This document shows positions 1 to 7,820 of a stretch of 64,000 nt of DNA, in pieces. The stretch comes from Bacteroidia bacterium. GTDB taxonomy: Bacteria; Bacteroidota; Bacteroidia; Flavobacteriales; Flavobacteriaceae. The position numbers and the translations under genes were made by a program. How positions within the stretch are numbered: position 1 is the first letter of the stretch; the number at the start of each line of letters is the position of its first letter. The notes below the pieces were generated by a model that was not told the DNA's origin, made no database searches, and worked only from the letters and a program-made list of their open reading frames with translations. Location of the stretch: assembly GCA_030430385.1 (NCBI GenBank), contig JAUIFO010000001.1, positions 62,001 through 126,000 on the forward strand. Reading direction: 5' to 3'.

Positions 1-220
1 CTGTGTTATTACATTTAAAGATGTACCAAGTGGAGTTTATGCCGTTTCATTTTTTCATGACGAAAATGAGAACAAAAAAATGGACAGTAATTTTTTAGGA
101 ATACCAAAGGAAGACTATGGTTGCTCAAACAATGCAAAAGGATTTATGGGACCACCAAAATGGGAAGATGCCAAATTTGAAATTAAAAACGGAAATATCA
201 CACAAACAATAACACTTTAA
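1..220 (+). CDS. DUF2141 domain protein, C-terminal part only (5' end outside window)
   Basis: The reading frame is open from base 2 to a TAA ending at 220 and gives the last 73 residues. It contains the segment HDENENKKMD followed by GIPKEDYGCSNNA and GPPKWEDAKF, which matches the conserved C-terminal half of DUF2141 proteins, small exported proteins of unknown function common in Bacteroidota. The next gene starts four bases after the stop, so the two are probably co-transcribed. The signal peptide and start lie before the window. The family call rests on recognised sequence; I infer no function. Confidence 0.75.
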   Translation, partial: CVITFKDVPSGVYAVSFFHDENENKKMDSNFLGIPKEDYGCSNNAKGFMGPPKWEDAKFEIKNGNITQTITL

Positions 221-224
221 TATT

Positions 225-845
225 ATGAAAAAACTACTAATAATTGCTGTAATGTTAATCGCAGGATCAACACAAGCTCAAACCAACTTTGAAAAAGGAA
301 TGGCTAAAGCATTCTCGCTTTGGGAAGACAATAAAATGGACGACGCCGAAAATATGTTTGAACGTATAGCTAAAGCAGAATTAGATCAATGGTTGCCTCA
401 CTACTATATTGCCCAAATAAATAGTTTGAAGAGTTGGAATATGAAAGACGAAATGCAATTAAAAGCGCAACTTGAAAAAGCACAACAGCATTTAGATCTT
501 GCAAAAGCTATTAGCAAGGACAATGTAGAACTTATGGTTTTACAAGCTCATGTGCTAACCAATTGGGTAGCTTTTGATGGCATGACTTATGGCATGAAAT
601 ATTCGGGTAAGATTACAGAGCTTTATAGTAAGGCACAAGCGATGGCACCAGAAAACCCAAGAGTTGTATTTAGCAAAGCAGAATGGGGAATGGGAAGTGC
701 TAAATATTTCGGGCAAGACACAAAACCGTTTTGCGCAGACATTGAAAAATCCATTGAACTTTTTGCTAACTTTAAACCTGAGAGTGAGTTCCATCCTAAT
801 TGGGGAAAAAACAGAGCTTTAGAAGTTCTTAAATCTTGTAAATAG
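225..845 (+). CDS. Exported TPR-like protein of unknown function
   Basis: 206 residues starting with a clear signal peptide (MKKLLIIAVMLIAGSTQAQ, cleavage near residue 19). The rest is helical and looks like degenerate tetratricopeptide repeats: FSLWEDNKMDDAENMFERI near residue 30 and a second pair near 85-150 around KAQAMAPENPRVVFSKAEWG. It is therefore probably a periplasmic protein-protein interaction scaffold. It sits four bases after the DUF2141 gene and eight bases before the sensor kinase gene, which suggests one transcript and a role linked to that signalling cluster. The link is inference; no catalytic motif is visible. Confidence 0.65.
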   Translation: MKKLLIIAVMLIAGSTQAQTNFEKGMAKAFSLWEDNKMDDAENMFERIAKAELDQWLPHYYIAQINSLKSWNMKDEMQLKAQLEKAQQHLDLAKAISKDNVELMVLQAHVLTNWVAFDGMTYGMKYSGKITELYSKAQAMAPENPRVVFSKAEWGMGSAKYFGQDTKPFCADIEKSIELFANFKPESEFHPNWGKNRALEVLKSCK

Positions 846-853
846 CATTAAAA

Positions 854-2200
854 ATGACGAAATCTTTTAAAAATATTATTGTAACCTTCATTATTGGATG
901 TATTGTTTTTGTAATTGGAAAAGCATTCTTTGATGGATTTCATTTTACAGGACTCAATGATTTTTTAGTGGATTTCGCGTTCTATCAATTGTATGCTTTT
1001 GCGCTTGGTTATGCCAATATGTTTTTCTTCGATATGATGGAGAAACATCGTTGGAAAAAAAGAGATGTCATAAAACGCATTATTGTTGGAATCATTGGGT
1101 CTACAACCATCACATTAGTAGTATTGTTTCTATTGCGATTAGGCACTGCAGTATTTTATAGAGGTTATACGGTTGAAAAGTTCTTGGAAACCGATTCATG
1201 GCAAGGATATGTTTTTGGATTATGGATCACTTTAAGTATCGTTTCTGTATTTCATATCATATTTTTCTATAATCGTTATCAAAAGCATAAACTTAAGGAG
1301 CAAAAGGTTATAGCAGGAGCAGCTAACGCTACTTTTGATGCTCTTAAAAATCAGTTGGATCCACACTTTTTGTTTAACAGCTTAAATGTATTAACGAGTC
1401 TAATTGAAGAGAACCCAAAGAATGCTCAAAAGTTCACAACGTCTTTATCAAAAGTATATCGCTACGTTTTGGAGCAGAAGAATAAAGACTTGATTACTGT
1501 TGATGAGGAACTAGATTTTGCAAGAACATACATGTCGTTGTTGAAAATGCGATTTGAAGACAGTATTGTTTTTGAAATTCCAGATCAAGCACAAAATCCA
1601 GAAAGTAAAGTAGTGCCTTTATCATTACAGTTACTGTTAGAAAATGCAGTAAAGCACAATATGGTAACCACTAGTAAGCCATTGCATATTAGGATATATG
1701 AACAAAACGGTATGTTGGTTGTAGAGAATAACCTTCAGCCTAAGCAAATTGTAAAAAAGAGTAGTGGTGTTGGTTTAGAAAACATCAAGCAACGTTATAA
1801 TTTATTATCGAATAAAAAAGTATCAATCAATCAACAAGCAAACCGATTTGCAGTAGCAATTCCAATGCTTACAAAACAAGTATCAATCATGAGAAATCAA
1901 TCATCAGAACATATGGACGACAGTTATCTGAGAGCCCGTAAACATGTAGAAGAACTTAAAGGCTTTTATTATAGTGTGATCTCTTATTTTATTGTAATTC
2001 CTTTTTTAATATTTATCTGGTATAAATTTACACCTCATACAATTCAATGGTTTTATTTTCCTTTAATTTTTTGGGGACTAAGTAACCTTGTACAAGCATA
2101 TAGACTTTTTGTAAATAAAGATGCATTTGGTGCAAAATGGGAAAAACGTCAGATAGAAAAATATATGAGAGAAGAAGAAGATAAGAATTTATGGAAATAG
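854..2200 (+). CDS. LytS/YehU-type sensor histidine kinase with C-terminal 2TM domain
   Basis: 448 residues. About four membrane segments lie in residues 8-140, followed by the PF06580 His-kinase core: the phosphoacceptor motif LDPHFLFNSLN puts the histidine at residue 171. The ATPase part has the N-box LLLENAVKHNM near 260 and the G-box SGVGLENIKQRY near 310. Residues from about 355 form an extra 2TM domain (RARKHVEELKGFYY, then KDAFGAKWEKRQIEKYM) that closely resembles the whole protein encoded just downstream. Kinases of this class phosphorylate a LytTR regulator, and one is encoded at 3100-3855 in the same run of genes. The C-terminal 2TM fusion is the odd feature; its role is unknown. 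Confidence 0.88.
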   Translation: MTKSFKNIIVTFIIGCIVFVIGKAFFDGFHFTGLNDFLVDFAFYQLYAFALGYANMFFFDMMEKHRWKKRDVIKRIIVGIIGSTTITLVVLFLLRLGTAVFYRGYTVEKFLETDSWQGYVFGLWITLSIVSVFHIIFFYNRYQKHKLKEQKVIAGAANATFDALKNQLDPHFLFNSLNVLTSLIEENPKNAQKFTTSLSKVYRYVLEQKNKDLITVDEELDFARTYMSLLKMRFEDSIVFEIPDQAQNPESKVVPLSLQLLLENAVKHNMVTTSKPLHIRIYEQNGMLVVENNLQPKQIVKKSSGVGLENIKQRYNLLSNKKVSINQQANRFAVAIPMLTKQVSIMRNQSSEHMDDSYLRARKHVEELKGFYYSVISYFIVIPFLIFIWYKFTPHTIQWFYFPLIFWGLSNLVQAYRLFVNKDAFGAKWEKRQIEKYMREEEDKNLWK

Positions 2201-2251
2201 CGATTTGTTATTTAGTAGTAAAGAAAACAATATAGTTTAATAATATAAATC

Positions 2252-2599
2252 ATGGAAAAATATAATATAGAACCTTATAATAATCTAAAAGGCCATTCTG
2301 ATTTTAGAAAAGAAGAAGCTTACATTCGAGCAAAAAAACGTGTAGATGCATTGAAGGGCTTCTATTGGCATCTAGCAGTTTACATTGTTGTAAATGTATT
2401 TTTAATAATCTTAATAGGATCTCAAGTTGGATATGATAATTTCGGTCCTTATGCTACAGCCACGTTTTGGGGAATTGGAATGCTTTTTCATTTTCTAGGT
2501 GTATTTGGTCCAGATGCAATTTTTGGCAGAGACTGGGAACAAAGAAAGATTAGAGAGTATATGGAAAAAGAATCAGAAGATCAAAGACGTTTTGAATAA
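2252..2599 (+). CDS. 2TM domain protein
   Basis: 115 residues with two predicted membrane helices (roughly 38-60 and 68-90). They are flanked by the conserved 2TM-domain blocks AYIRAKKRVDALKGFYWHL at the start and FGRDWEQRKIREYME at the end. It is a close paralogue of the C-terminal domain of the kinase encoded immediately upstream, so a partial gene duplication or a fusion is likely. 2TM proteins often accompany LytS/LytTR systems in Bacteroidota. Their molecular role is not established; membrane anchoring or heteromeric contact with the kinase is my guess. Confidence 0.8.
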   Translation: MEKYNIEPYNNLKGHSDFRKEEAYIRAKKRVDALKGFYWHLAVYIVVNVFLIILIGSQVGYDNFGPYATATFWGIGMLFHFLGVFGPDAIFGRDWEQRKIREYMEKESEDQRRFE

Positions 2600-2628
2600 C
2601 GACTAAAGGCCATAAAACTGCTTTAGTT

Positions 2629-3099
2629 ATGCTTAATGACATTATACATAGTAATATAGGTTGGTTTCATTTTGTCACTGCAGTTGTTGCTATGATCACA
2701 GGAACTGTTGTTCTATTAAATGCTAAAGGAACAGATTTCCATAAACGAATAGGTTATGTGTATGTATTGGCAATGGTTTTACTTAATTTGAGCTCTTTTT
2801 TTATTGTCAATTTTGGAGGCTTCAGTATTTTTCATGGCTTTGCTATTATCAGCTTAGTTAGTATTGCAGGAGGAATGCTTCCAACAATTAAAAAGAAACC
2901 TAACTGGTTCGCCTATCATTTTTATTTTATGAACTGGTCTGTTGTTGGATTGTATTGTGCATTTTGGGCCGAAGTTGGGACTCGATTTGTTGGAAATATG
3001 CAGCAATTTTGGTGGATGGTGGCTTTGGCTACAGGGATCACAGCAGGAATAGGAAACATTGTAATTAATAAACAAGCAAAAAAATTAAATTTAAAGTAG
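2629..3099 (+). CDS. DUF2306-like integral membrane protein
   Basis: 156 residues with four or more hydrophobic helices. Family-like features are HFVTAVVAMITGTVVLLNAKG near the N-terminus, KGTDFHKRIGYVYVLAM, the HGFA motif in the middle and KKPNWFAYHFYFM before the final pair of helices. DUF2306 proteins are polytopic, with conserved His residues that recall haem or quinone membrane proteins, but no activity is established. The stop codon directly abuts the ATG of the response regulator, so translation is probably coupled. It may be a membrane component of the signalling cluster or just a passenger. Confidence 0.65.
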   Translation: MLNDIIHSNIGWFHFVTAVVAMITGTVVLLNAKGTDFHKRIGYVYVLAMVLLNLSSFFIVNFGGFSIFHGFAIISLVSIAGGMLPTIKKKPNWFAYHFYFMNWSVVGLYCAFWAEVGTRFVGNMQQFWWMVALATGITAGIGNIVINKQAKKLNLK

Positions 3100-3855
3100 A
3101 TGAATAGTATTATCATTGAAGATGAAAAACCTTCGGCAAGACGCTTACAACGTATGTTAACCGATTTAGATATGGAAGCACAGACCATGTTGCATTCTGT
3201 TGAAGAAGCTATTGATTGGTTTCAGAATAATGAACATCCAGATTTAATTTTTCTTGACATTCAATTAAGTGATGGTTTATCGTTTGAAATTTTTGAAGCT
3301 ATTGATATCAAATCCGCTGTCATCTTTACAACAGCTTACGATGAATACGCTTTACAAGCCTTTAAACTAAATAGCATAGATTACCTTTTAAAGCCAATTG
3401 ATGAAGACGATTTGGCTAAAGCTGTGGCTAAGTACAAAGAAATGTCACCAAAGCAACAATCGGTGACTTTAGATTTTGACGATATTAAAAAGTTATTGGT
3501 TAATCCTATTGAACGTGAATATAAAAAACGATTTTCAGTAAAAGTCGGTCAGCATTTAAAACTCATTAATATTGATGATATTGAATGTTTTTACAGTGAA
3601 AATAAAGGAACTTATGCTTTTACTTCAGGAGGTAGAAATTATTTATTAGATACAACTTTAGAACAACTCGAAGATGAGTTAGAACCTCACAAATTTTTTA
3701 GAATTAGCAGAAAGTTCTATGTTAACATTAATGCCATTAAAGATATGGTAAGTTATACCAATTCAAGATTACAAATCAAATTAAATACCTTTAATGAGCA
3801 GGAGGTTATTGTAGCTAGAGAACGTGTAAAAGATTTTAAAACTTGGTTAAGCTAG
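3100..3855 (+). CDS. LytTR-family response regulator
   Basis: 251 residues. The receiver domain (1-120) has acidic residues IIEDEK at 5-10, phosphoacceptor Asp53 in LIFLDIQLSDG, Thr in FTTAYDEYA and Lys in LLKPIDE. The LytTR DNA-binding domain covers about 145-250 (ECFYSENKGTYAFT, HKFFRISRKFYVNI). It follows the DUF2306 gene with no gap and is the likely partner of the LytS-type kinase at 854-2200. It is expected to bind DNA as a dimer at direct repeats in target promoters; I could not identify its sites. The gene ends 11 bases from the convergent LETM1-like gene with no obvious terminator between them. Confidence 0.93.
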   Translation: MNSIIIEDEKPSARRLQRMLTDLDMEAQTMLHSVEEAIDWFQNNEHPDLIFLDIQLSDGLSFEIFEAIDIKSAVIFTTAYDEYALQAFKLNSIDYLLKPIDEDDLAKAVAKYKEMSPKQQSVTLDFDDIKKLLVNPIEREYKKRFSVKVGQHLKLINIDDIECFYSENKGTYAFTSGGRNYLLDTTLEQLEDELEPHKFFRISRKFYVNINAIKDMVSYTNSRLQIKLNTFNEQEVIVARERVKDFKTWLS

Positions 3856-3866
3856 GTCAATAATTG

Positions 3867-5057
3867 TTATTCTTCAATTCTATTATCATCAAAAGCTGAA
3901 GGCAATAAGTTAGGAATTAACTTGGCGAAGATAGGAAGTAAGATGGCGCCTCCAGGTAACATGAAAATCGCTAAACTCGGAATCGTTTTTAAAACATCTA
4001 ATAATTGCGCTTGTAGTTTTTTTTGCTCCTCTTTAGATAGATCGGAGTGCGTAGATTTTGAAATAAGCAGCATCAATTCTTTACTTTGCTCAATCTCCTT
4101 TACTAAGCGTTTACTATTGCGTCTAATAAGTTTTGTTACTAATTGAGATGAGTTCTCATAAAAATTTGCAATCGGATTTTTTTGCTGAAATAGTAAAACT
4201 TCTTTTTGATGTACGTCATGAAATTTAGAAACCGATAATAATGCCTCTTGAATGATCTTTGATTCCAACTCGAGTTCATTAGCTAATTGCAATAAAAACT
4301 GATATTCAGAAGCTTCTAAGATCTCATCATCCCAAATAGATAAGCACATTAAATCTATGAGATAACGTTTTTCGTTAAAATTAATATCATAGGTAATATC
4401 AAATATCAAATCTTCAACCTCAATATCAAGTTGTGGTAACGATGAGGATGCCTCAATGACTTCAATAATTTGTTTATCGTAATCGGTTATTTTGCTTTTT
4501 GAATTTAAGGATTGATACAAGGTTCCAACGATGATGCGTTCGAGGTTAGCTGTGTATGTTTTGGGATCAACAGCATTGGTTATAAACTGTTGGAAGGCTA
4601 ATACATCAACAAACAATAATGAGTTTGTGATCGACTTGTTAAAGTTTCGGGTAATGATATTATCATCAATTTTAACACGATCGTTGATGAGTCGCTCTAA
4701 TAAAGAAGACTCACTTTTTCCTATAACCAACTTGTCCCAAAGTGATAGATCGGAAACTTCAAGCGATTTATAAAACCTTAAAAGTGCTTTGATAAATGAT
4801 TCCGTAGAAAAGTTCAGATTTTCAAAACTGTAAATATGATACAAACCTGTAATAAGATTGATCTTTGCTAGCTCATCTTCAGAATAGGTTAGGGTTTTTT
4901 CAATAGCATCTGTAGCATTTACATTAACACCATAGATAAAACCGAATGCTTTCAATTCGGCATATAAGCCATCATAGCTTTTATAGGGCTTTTCAGCTTT
5001 TTGTATTTGCGAACAAAATTTTTCTATCCAACCAGAAGCCGATGGATTCATGTGCAT
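3867..5057 (-). CDS. LETM1-like protein (flavobacterial, biofilm-associated type)
   Basis: 396 residues, mostly alpha-helical. The C-terminus (about 350-390) carries the hydrophobic block VLKTIPSLAIFMLPGGAILL and FAKLIPNLLPSAF, which is the hallmark of the LETM1-like family. The middle (about 230-290) resembles a TerB-like helical region (LIDLMCLSIWDDEILEASE). Flavobacterial homologues carry the annotation LETM1-related biofilm-associated protein; mitochondrial LETM1 affects cation exchange, but transfer of that role is uncertain. Two nearby ATGs exist: residue 1 (base 5057) and residue 3 (base 5051), and either could be the start. It is encoded alone, convergent with the LytTR regulator and divergent from the DUF4331 operon. 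Confidence 0.7.
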   Translation of the reverse strand: MHMNPSASGWIEKFCSQIQKAEKPYKSYDGLYAELKAFGFIYGVNVNATDAIEKTLTYSEDELAKINLITGLYHIYSFENLNFSTESFIKALLRFYKSLEVSDLSLWDKLVIGKSESSLLERLINDRVKIDDNIITRNFNKSITNSLLFVDVLAFQQFITNAVDPKTYTANLERIIVGTLYQSLNSKSKITDYDKQIIEVIEASSSLPQLDIEVEDLIFDITYDINFNEKRYLIDLMCLSIWDDEILEASEYQFLLQLANELELESKIIQEALLSVSKFHDVHQKEVLLFQQKNPIANFYENSSQLVTKLIRRNSKRLVKEIEQSKELMLLISKSTHSDLSKEEQKKLQAQLLDVLKTIPSLAIFMLPGGAILLPIFAKLIPNLLPSAFDDNRIEE

Positions 5058-5204
5058 TCATTTTAGCACTACAAAGTTAATTTTTTATTGATTCAATTAT
5101 CGATTTTATAGCATTAACAAAATTTTAACAAAACCGACATTGTAATATTTCCGTAAGTGTTGCCAGAGACAATTAAGAACAATAACAGAAAAATCTCATT
5201 TATT

Positions 5205-5855
5205 ATGAAAAAAACAAAACTACTAATTGGAGCAGCAGTGATTGCGACAATAGGATTTTTAGCAATTGCAGCAGATCACATTGACGCTCCAGCAATTGCA
5301 GGAGGTACCAGCGATATCACAGATATCTATGGTTTTGAAGCACAAGATACAGACAACATTGTTTTTGTAGCAAATGTGCAAGGTTTAATAAGTCCTGCGA
5401 ATACAGCTCAGGCTGCATTTGATGAAAATGTACTTTTTGAATTTAATATCGATAACAATGGCGATGCTGTCGAAGACTTGGTTATTCAAGCAATTCCAAG
5501 AGATGGAAAAATGTACTTTTTTGGACCAACAGCACCATCGCAAACTGGATTAAATAGTACAGTGGTAACTACTGCCATAACAAATAGTGTAGATATTACA
5601 TCTTATGGTTCTAGTGTAGTAATTGAAACGAATAATGATATGCGATTTTTTGCTGGACCAAGAGATGATCCATTTTTTATGGATTTTGCTCGCTATGGTG
5701 AAATCATAGGAGGTACAGAAACCAGTTTTGCAGATCCAGGCGAAGACTTATTTATGGGAACCAATGTGATGTCGATCGTAGTTGAAGTCCCTAAAGCTAT
5801 GGTTGGAAGTGGAGATTCTGTAAACCTATGGGTAGAAGCTAAAAGAAAACAATAA
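5205..5855 (+). CDS. DUF4331 protein, N-terminal-half type, exported
   Basis: 216 residues from the ATG at 5205, chosen over an upstream GTG at 5157 because it begins the signal peptide MKKTKLLIGAAVIATIGFLA. Cleavage is probably at AIAADHIDAPA. The mature protein starts with the DUF4331 motif DHIDAPAIAGG-SDITDIYGF and has FEFNIDNNGDAVEDLVIQ near residue 100, corresponding to the N-terminal half of longer DUF4331 proteins. The second half is encoded by the next gene. DUF4331 has no established function. The operon continues with a TPR lipoprotein and a TonB-dependent receptor, which suggests a cell-surface uptake role; that is inference. Confidence 0.8.
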   Translation: MKKTKLLIGAAVIATIGFLAIAADHIDAPAIAGGTSDITDIYGFEAQDTDNIVFVANVQGLISPANTAQAAFDENVLFEFNIDNNGDAVEDLVIQAIPRDGKMYFFGPTAPSQTGLNSTVVTTAITNSVDITSYGSSVVIETNNDMRFFAGPRDDPFFMDFARYGEIIGGTETSFADPGEDLFMGTNVMSIVVEVPKAMVGSGDSVNLWVEAKRKQ

Positions 5856-5875
5856 CAATTTTAAAAACTCGAATT

Positions 5876-6445
5876 ATGAAATTCAATAATATAAAACTAA
5901 TAATGATAGCTATGTTGGTAAGTTTTTCAACCTACAATTGTAGTAGTGATGATGATGGACCAACAGGAACAATGACACCAATGACACCAGATTTCTCTGG
6001 AACGTATGCTCAAGAAGATCAAATGGGAAGACCTGCAATAAATACGGTGTTTGTAGATATGGCAGATAAAAGTACTTTCAACATGACTGTGCCATCTGCA
6101 CAAGCAGCAGCTTTTCAAACAAAATTTCAAGATAAATTAGAAGCTCTAAACCCAGCACATACAGATCCAATGTATACTAACGCACTTGGCTTTAATGCTG
6201 AAGCTTTTACAACAGCTTTGTCAACAGATGTATTGACTGTTTCATTAACAGGAACAACAACATTTTTTGATGGTACTAATATCCTTACAGGACGTGCCTT
6301 AGCTGATGATGTTATTACTACGGAACTGTTACTCATTTTTGGTGGACCAACAGGTGCCGATAATCCAGGATTAACAGATGATAATGTAGATGCTAACGAT
6401 AAGCCATTCTTATCATCATTTCCATATTTAGCATCACCTTGGTAG
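5876..6445 (+). CDS. DUF4331-like lipoprotein, C-terminal-half type
   Basis: 189 residues. The lipobox Cys is at 22 (STYNCSSDDDG), and the Ser/Asp run after it resembles the Bacteroidota surface lipoprotein export signal. Further on are QMGRPAINTVFVDM and the end TDDNVDANDKPFLSSFPYL, both typical of the C-terminal part of DUF4331 proteins. With the preceding gene it looks like one DUF4331 protein split into two polypeptides: one soluble or periplasmic and one lipid-anchored. The genes are 20 bases apart. A strong hairpin lies directly downstream, before the TPR gene. Confidence 0.75.
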   Translation: MKFNNIKLIMIAMLVSFSTYNCSSDDDGPTGTMTPMTPDFSGTYAQEDQMGRPAINTVFVDMADKSTFNMTVPSAQAAAFQTKFQDKLEALNPAHTDPMYTNALGFNAEAFTTALSTDVLTVSLTGTTTFFDGTNILTGRALADDVITTELLLIFGGPTGADNPGLTDDNVDANDKPFLSSFPYLASPW

Positions 6446-6453
6446 AACTATTC

Positions 6454-6492
6454 ACTCTGAAATGAGCCCTTTTAAAAAGCTCATTTCAGAGT
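6454..6492 (+). terminator. 14-bp perfect hairpin inside the DUF4331-TonB operon
   Basis: Bases 6454-6467 (ACTCTGAAATGAGC) pair perfectly with 6479-6492 around an 11-base loop. No T-run follows, so it is a poor intrinsic terminator. It may stabilise the 3' end of the DUF4331 mRNA or partly attenuate expression of the downstream TPR and receptor genes. Confidence 0.55.
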
Positions 6493-6523
6493 TTAATCAA
6501 CAAACAACTCAAAATATACTACT

Positions 6524-7810
6524 ATGAATTCTACATATAAAGCTTTACAGTGCATATGCTTTTTGTTTTTATTAGCAAGTTGCAATACTAAACCTAAAGC
6601 TCAAATAACAAACACTTCAGATTATAATACCTACCTTAAATATGAAAAAAATGAACTTGTTGAGAAAGCAAAACAAAATGAGTTGTTTTGGTCTCAAAAA
6701 CTTGAAAACTCTCCAAGACAATTCCCTTATCACTTAAAACTAGCAGAGACCTACACAGAATTTTTTTCTGCCACAGGAATAATTGCTTATTTAAAAAAGG
6801 CTGAGAATCATTTAATTGAATTAAATACAGCAACGAATTATAAAAAACCTGGATACCTAAAAAGTCTAGCTTATAATTTTATCTCGCAACATCGTTTTAA
6901 AGAAGCTTTGAAATTATTAACTAAAGCCGAATTACTTGGTGAAGACCTTCAAGAAACAAGAAAGATGTTATTTGATGTGCATTTAGAACTTGGAAATTAT
7001 GAACTGGCACATACCTATTTGAATACCTTTGAAAATTTTTCAGATTTTGATTACCTCATACGTCTTTCAAAATGGAGTGATCATAAAGGGAATTTAGATG
7101 CAGCTATCAAGTATATGGAGAAAGCAATGCTTATTGCTGAAGCCTCTAATTTAAAAACATTTAAGCAATGGTCATATACCAATATTGCTGATTTTTATGG
7201 ACATGCTGGTGAGATCGAAAAATCATACCAACATTATCTTAAAGCTCTAGAATTGAACCCGAATGATGCTTATGCAAAGAAAGGCATAGCTTGGATCGTG
7301 TATTCTTATGAACAAAACCCTAACGAAGCCTTACGAATTTTAAATAGCGTTACCACATCCTATTTTGCCCCAGATTATTACTTGCTTAAAGCAGAAATAG
7401 CTGAGTTTCTTAATGATGAAAATTTAGTTGTTGAACAAATGGCATTGTATGATAAGGCTATGCAAAATGAAGCTTATGGTGACATGTACAATAAATATAA
7501 TGTGTTGCTAAAAGCAGATTCTAATGAAGCCTTACGCATTGCACAAAAAGAAGTAGACAACAGACCTACACCACAGTCTTATGATCTATTAGCTTGGGCA
7601 CATTTCAAAAATGGCAATACTTATGAAGCTTTAGATATTATTGACGATCATGTTATTGATAAAACTTTTGAACCCGAAGCTTTATATCATGTTGCTGAAA
7701 TTTATAAAGCAGCAGGTAGATTAGATTCGGTTAAGCCATTAAAAAAGGAATTATTGGCTAGTACTTATGAGCTTGGACCAACAATGACTACCAAGATAGA
7801 CCAACTATAA
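6524..7810 (+). CDS. TPR-repeat lipoprotein
   Basis: 428 residues. The signal peptide ends in the lipobox LLASCNTKP with Cys20. The rest is built of tetratricopeptide repeats, for example FKEALKLLTKAELLGEDLQ near 130, DAAIKYMEKAMLIAEASNL near 190, IEKSYQHYLKALELNPNDAYA near 235 and TYEALDIIDDHVID near 370. It is therefore an envelope protein-interaction scaffold. It lies between the DUF4331 pair and the TonB-dependent receptor (10 bases upstream of the latter), so it may assemble with them at the outer membrane. No enzymatic motif is visible. Confidence 0.8.
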   Translation: MNSTYKALQCICFLFLLASCNTKPKAQITNTSDYNTYLKYEKNELVEKAKQNELFWSQKLENSPRQFPYHLKLAETYTEFFSATGIIAYLKKAENHLIELNTATNYKKPGYLKSLAYNFISQHRFKEALKLLTKAELLGEDLQETRKMLFDVHLELGNYELAHTYLNTFENFSDFDYLIRLSKWSDHKGNLDAAIKYMEKAMLIAEASNLKTFKQWSYTNIADFYGHAGEIEKSYQHYLKALELNPNDAYAKKGIAWIVYSYEQNPNEALRILNSVTTSYFAPDYYLLKAEIAEFLNDENLVVEQMALYDKAMQNEAYGDMYNKYNVLLKADSNEALRIAQKEVDNRPTPQSYDLLAWAHFKNGNTYEALDIIDDHVIDKTFEPEALYHVAEIYKAAGRLDSVKPLKKELLASTYELGPTMTTKIDQL

Positions 7811-7820
7811 ATTCTGCCTC

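Noticed and set aside
5157..5204. GTG start giving 16 extra residues on the first DUF4331 protein
   Set aside because: The extra residues are polar and would bury the signal peptide; the ATG at 5205 gives a normal signal sequence.
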